Positions 61,143 to 64,000 of a DNA stretch of 64,000 nt are shown here, piece after piece. How positions within the stretch are numbered: the first letter of the stretch is position 1; the number at the start of each line of letters is the position of its first letter. The notes under the pieces are model-generated. The model searched no databases and was not told the DNA's origin. It saw only the letters and a list, made by a program, of their open reading frames with translations. A program made the position numbers and the translations under genes. The stretch is from Thermoplasmata archaeon (lineage in GTDB: Archaea; Thermoplasmatota; Thermoplasmata; Lutacidiplasmatales; UBA184). The stretch is taken from positions 1 through 64,000 of the forward strand of contig JAKASE010000007.1 in NCBI GenBank assembly GCA_021819135.1, read 5' to 3'.

Positions 61143-62173
61143 ATGGAGAGCACACTGTTTGTGGGACTCGATGCACACAAGGGCTCGATAGTCGCCACGG
61201 TCGTCGACTTCGACGGGAAGGTGGTAGACCAGACCCGGCTCGGTTCCGGGGACGAGGAGTTGAGGCAGTATCTTGGAGGGCTACCCGGGCCGACCCAAGT
61301 GGTAGTGGAGGCGTGCAACGTCTGGCCGCATGTCTACGACGCTGCGACATCGACGGTCGCCTCAGTCACGGTGGCCAACCCGTACAGAGTTCGGATCATC
61401 AGCGAGGCGAGCTTGAAATCGGACCGGGTAGATTCGGAGGCGCTGGCGCGCTTGTTGCGCCTGAAAGCGATTCCCATGGCATTCGCCCCCGATGCCGTCA
61501 CCCGCGAGCTCCGACAGATCGTTCGGGACCGCGCCTTCTATCGGGCGGAGGAGCGGTCGGTTCGGAATCACATCTACTCGGTCCTGTTGAGGAAGGGATT
61601 CCCTACGACGACCAGATCCTGGGTCTCAAGCACAAGCGGGAGGAGTTGCGGTTGCTGGCACTTCCTGAAGTGGACCGAGGTCTCGACATGCTCGCCGACT
61701 TCGACTCGGTCACGGCAGCGCTCGACCGACGGATCCACGAGGCGTTCGAGGGTTCGAAGGAGGCGCAGTTGCTCGAGTCGATCCCCGGGATCGGGGAGTT
61801 CACGGCGGTTGCCCTCGTCGCCGAGCTCTGTCCGATCGACCGGTTCGACAACATCGAGAAGCTCTGTTCTTACGCCGGGCTCGTTCCGACGAGCCATCAG
61901 TCCGGGGAGACGTCATACCAAGGCCATCCGAAGCGCGACTCGAACGCGCTGGTGAGGTGGCTGTTGGTCGAGGCCTCCTGGTCCCATCGCCGTCAGGACA
62001 CCTCGAGCGATGTGTCCAAGGTGGCCAAACGGGTGGGACGTCGGCGAGGGAAGCAGAAGGGCAGTGTGGCGGGTGCCCACAAGCTCCTCAAGATCGTCTA
62101 CGCCGTCCTGAAACGTGGGACCCCTTACACTCCTGAACGACCGAGCCCCGGTGCGAACCCTGCGAAGCCGTAA
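61143..62173 (+). pseudogene. IS110-family transposase, frameshifted
   Basis: About 343 residues if joined. The N-terminal DEDD/RuvC-like domain has FVGLDAHKGSIVA (first Asp), VVVEACNVW (Glu) and LKSDRVDSEALARLL (two Asp). The C-terminal transposase-20 domain has SIPGIGEFTAVALVAELCP, CSYAGLVPTSHQSGE (with the Ser nucleophile region) and the basic end. The frame changes at 61590-61600: adding one G to the GGG at 61595-61597 restores KGIPYDDQ. Both halves are well conserved, so the break is recent or an error. It lies in sparse accessory DNA. Confidence 0.85.
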
Positions 62174-62494
62174 GGCGGTCGCGTGCCTGTGATTGGGGGA
62201 CGTCGAACGGGAGTCGGCGGCCGCGGACTTCATCGTGCGCGTAGGGCGCGGATAGGTGAGTGCGGAGTCGACCGATCGCCATGAGCTCGCCGATGTGAGC
62301 GTCGTCGCAGGTCGGGTGGAAGGACCATAAGTGGGTCTGCTCTTCACGCGGCCCCGACCATTGACAACCGCCCCTTGCGTGCATGGATGCGATCTTCTTC
62401 ACGCGGAGACCAGTCCCCGTGGTCGATCCCGAGACCGACTTCGACACAATCCCCCGGTGACAGAACAGGGTTCAGGGTCCGCCCTCCTCTCTCC
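62174..62494. other. Region between transposase and TPR gene, no supported gene
   Basis: About 320 bases. A minus-strand frame (62088-62447) overlaps the transposase 3' end and looks like a shadow or a remnant; nothing recognisable was read from it. It may include the right end of the IS110 element. Confidence 0.4.
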
Positions 62495-62860
62495 TCAGTC
62501 GGTCGGTTTCATCTCGGAAGGGAGTTCCATCCGCTCGAGGAGTTTCCGGAATCGTGGGTCGGCCCACATGGACTCATAGGGAGAATCCGCGGCGACTAAG
62601 GCCAGGTAGCCGGAACGCTCTTGGAAGGCCCGTTCCAACCATTCGAACGCCTTCTCGCGGTCGCCGACACTCGCATACGCCGACGCGACGACCGACGCCC
62701 CGGTTCCGCGGACCCGGTGATGCTCGATGAGTTCTGGGATGAGGCTCCGAGCGTCCTCGGACCGGCCGGAGCGCACAAGATTGTAGACGAGGTCGGCCTG
62801 GTTAGCCGGGTTAGGAGGAGAGCGGGTCCGATGGGTCTCCACGGACGTGACGGCGTTCAC
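62495..62860 (-). CDS. TPR-like helical repeat protein
   Basis: 121 residues. A 34-residue-type repeat is seen as NQADLVYNLVRSGRSEDARSLIPEL, ASVVASAYASVGDREKAFEWLERAFQERSGYL and the ending PYESMWADPRFRKLLERMELP, which is a common close of TPR-bearing signalling proteins. It could be a short adaptor or the surviving end of a longer protein. GTG 62860 overlaps the upstream TGA (GTGA), so it is coupled to the KaiC-like regulator. Confidence 0.65.
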   Translation of the reverse strand: MNAVTSVETHRTRSPPNPANQADLVYNLVRSGRSEDARSLIPELIEHHRVRGTGASVVASAYASVGDREKAFEWLERAFQERSGYLALVAADSPYESMWADPRFRKLLERMELPSEMKPTD

Positions 62861-63960
62861 CCGTGGCCCACTTCCGGGCTTGCCCGCAACTTGGTGACGA
62901 CCCCGCCCCGGCCTCGAGATCCGGAGCTCGAACGCGCCTCGACCAGACCCAGGAGCTCGAGCTCCCGGATGGCTCGATTCGCCGAACCCGACCGCGGGTA
63001 CAGGGAGGAAGGGGACAGTCCGAGGCCTCGGGCGATCTGGACCAGGCTTCTCCAACCGGCATCCTCATTCCCCCGGACCTTGCCCGCCGAATCGCCGGCG
63101 AACGCCTCCCTCAGAAACTCGAGGATTCGGACGGCTCCGGGGGTGAGCGGTGCATCGGCCTTCGTGTGCGGAGCGGTCTCGGGCCGATCGTTCGACCGAC
63201 GCTCCTCGCGCGGGGACTCCGCGGCCCTTCGTGTGACGCCCCGGATGCGGACCTCGCCCTCCCGAGCGACGGTCAGGAGACGCCATCGGGAGTCGACCGT
63301 GGTCCCTCGCGCCACCCGTTCCCGGGCGACCTGATCGAGCTGTCCTTCTCTTTCCCACGCGGCAAAGTCCAAGATGCCGTCCACGAAGGCCTCGAGGCGA
63401 CGATAGAACGGTTCGGGATGGACGCCGGTGGCGAATCCGTGCAGGAACGTGATGCGCTTGCTGCGCGCCGCCGCGAACGCCCGGGAGTGGAAGAAGTCGA
63501 GGATCTCGTCCTCGGTGTTCGCCGTAGCCAGCAACGAGTCGTTGTCGTCGATGTGGACGATGTCCCGTTCTCCCGAGTCCGCGAGCACTCGATGGGCCGC
63601 CCGCTTCCACTCCTTGAGGCGAAGCGAGATGGACACGAATCCGTACGGTTCCTCCAACGCGGCCCGTTGGAGCCCGGATTGGACGGTGTAGCTGTCCAGG
63701 AGACGAAAGAGGCCCTGTCGGCGAGCCCGACCCACGTTCACCCCGAGGCGGGTAAGGGCGTCGACCACGTCGGCCGGCTCGTGCTGAAAGACATGATAGT
63801 CGGTCCGTAGTCCGGCGCGGATCGCCTGGGCGGCGATGGTGTAGGACGCCTCGTACCAGACCGAGTGCGGTTCGAACTCCACGAGAACGATCCGACCGGG
63901 CTCTAGCCCGTGGGCGCTCAGGTTGTTAAAGAACGGAAGGGGGAGTCTCGCCGGAACCAC
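62857..63960 (-). CDS. Degenerate RecA/KaiC-like protein with winged helix
   Basis: 367 residues. Residues about 15-215 follow the archaeal RecA/KaiC-like plan (GLEPGRIVLVEFEPHSVWYE, then YHVFQHEPADVVDALTRLGVNV, FRLLDSYTVQSG, KRITFLHGFATGV), but the Walker A is replaced by FEPHSVWYEA with no GKT, so it should not hydrolyse ATP. A charged linker leads to a C-terminal winged helix (about 275-350: PGAVRILEFLREAFAG, SLVQIARGLGLSPSSLYP, RAIRELELLGLVEARS). It looks like a sensor-type DNA-binding regulator. GTG 63960 fits a leaderless transcript from TAAGTAATC. Confidence 0.7.
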   Translation of the reverse strand: MVPARLPLPFFNNLSAHGLEPGRIVLVEFEPHSVWYEASYTIAAQAIRAGLRTDYHVFQHEPADVVDALTRLGVNVGRARRQGLFRLLDSYTVQSGLQRAALEEPYGFVSISLRLKEWKRAAHRVLADSGERDIVHIDDNDSLLATANTEDEILDFFHSRAFAAARSKRITFLHGFATGVHPEPFYRRLEAFVDGILDFAAWEREGQLDQVARERVARGTTVDSRWRLLTVAREGEVRIRGVTRRAAESPREERRSNDRPETAPHTKADAPLTPGAVRILEFLREAFAGDSAGKVRGNEDAGWRSLVQIARGLGLSPSSLYPRSGSANRAIRELELLGLVEARSSSGSRGRGGVVTKLRASPEVGHG

Positions 63961-64000
63961 GCCGGCGACTAAGGTGGATCCGATTACTTAGTCCGGCGTG
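63958..64000. repeat. Large inverted repeat over the KaiC-like gene promoter
   Basis: Arms CACGCCGG-CG-ACTAAG (63958-63973) and CTTAGTCCGGCGTG (63987-64000) are 14-bp reverse complements apart from a 2-base insert, with a 13-base spacer. The minus-strand TATA-like TAAGTAATC (63983-63991) lies inside. It could be the operator of the winged-helix protein, or an element end cut by the window edge. Confidence 0.65.

Larger units (their letters stand above)
60890..62300 (+). mobile_element. IS110-family insertion sequence, ends approximate
   Basis: Comprises the structured 5' flank, the frameshifted transposase and an unknown length of 3' flank. IS110 elements lack the inverted-repeat ends and long target duplications of other insertion sequences, so the borders cannot be set from this copy alone. 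Confidence 0.6.

Noticed and set aside
1..64000. CRISPR array
   Set aside because: No set of regularly spaced direct repeats was seen anywhere in the window.

Overview
This window is a G+C-rich chromosomal segment from an archaeon. Archaeal markers are a tRNA-Glu gene whose intron folds into a canonical bulge-helix-bulge, a fibrillarin-like rRNA methyltransferase, a RIO-type kinase, a hexulose-phosphate synthase/RraA fusion, and many genes with a TATA-like box about 25-35 bases before the first codon and little or no leader (leaderless transcription). GTG and TTG starts and GTGA/ATGA stop-start overlaps are frequent. The protein style (N-terminally anchored surface proteins, arsenic and heme operons, G+C-rich codons) is most like terrestrial Thermoplasmatota, but that placement is inference.

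Layout. 1-4 kb: small membrane and surface proteins and an intron-containing tRNA-Glu. 4.2-9 kb: a complete pstSCAB-phoU phosphate-uptake operon (minus strand) with an AT-rich promoter. 9.2-12.2 kb: truA, an HPS-RraA fusion and an orphan DNA methyltransferase. 12.2-19.4 kb: a compact minus-strand operon that looks like a type IV secretion/conjugation-type (Ced-like) DNA-transfer apparatus: large surface receptor with a cytoplasmic winged helix, VirB2-like pilin candidate, VirB6-like channel, PrgI/VirB3-like protein, small membrane protein, VirB4-type ATPase and an unknown last gene. 19.4-26.1 kb: flpA, a RidA-family gene, a DUF885 peptidase, an ABC exporter whose ATPase gene is frameshifted, ribA and DUF169. 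26.2-29.0 kb: an arsRMC-acr3 arsenic operon behind a palindromic operator. 29-36.4 kb: zinc-ribbon protein, amino-acid permease, PD-(D/E)XK-like protein, thioredoxin, and a metal module of Nramp-like and ZIP-like transporters plus a helix-turn-helix/ferritin fusion regulator, with a shared palindrome in the promoters. 36.5-39.3 kb: aldo/keto reductase, EamA permease, acetyltransferase. 39.3-46.4 kb: a seven-gene heme operon hemA-C-D-B-Q-L-E. 46.4-57.5 kb: MFS transporter, dimethylargininase-like enzyme, ABC exporter, YVTN propeller surface protein, DEAD-box helicase, HAD phosphatase. 57.5-64 kb: sparser, more accessory DNA with a RIO kinase, small stress-type proteins, an IS110-family element with a broken transposase and a structured non-coding flank, and a degenerate RecA/KaiC-like protein with a winged helix, coupled to a TPR protein.

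The genes point to a free-living cell with regulated phosphate, metal and arsenic handling and its own heme synthesis through coproporphyrin-type chemistry. The main candidate for a poorly described system is the 12.2-19.4 kb DNA-transfer-like operon; the second is the regulator-with-ferritin-domain metal regulon at 32-35 kb. Several frame breaks (22.8-23.7, 38.5 and 61.6 kb, possibly 43.2-43.4 kb) could be real mutations or base-calling errors in G-rich runs.
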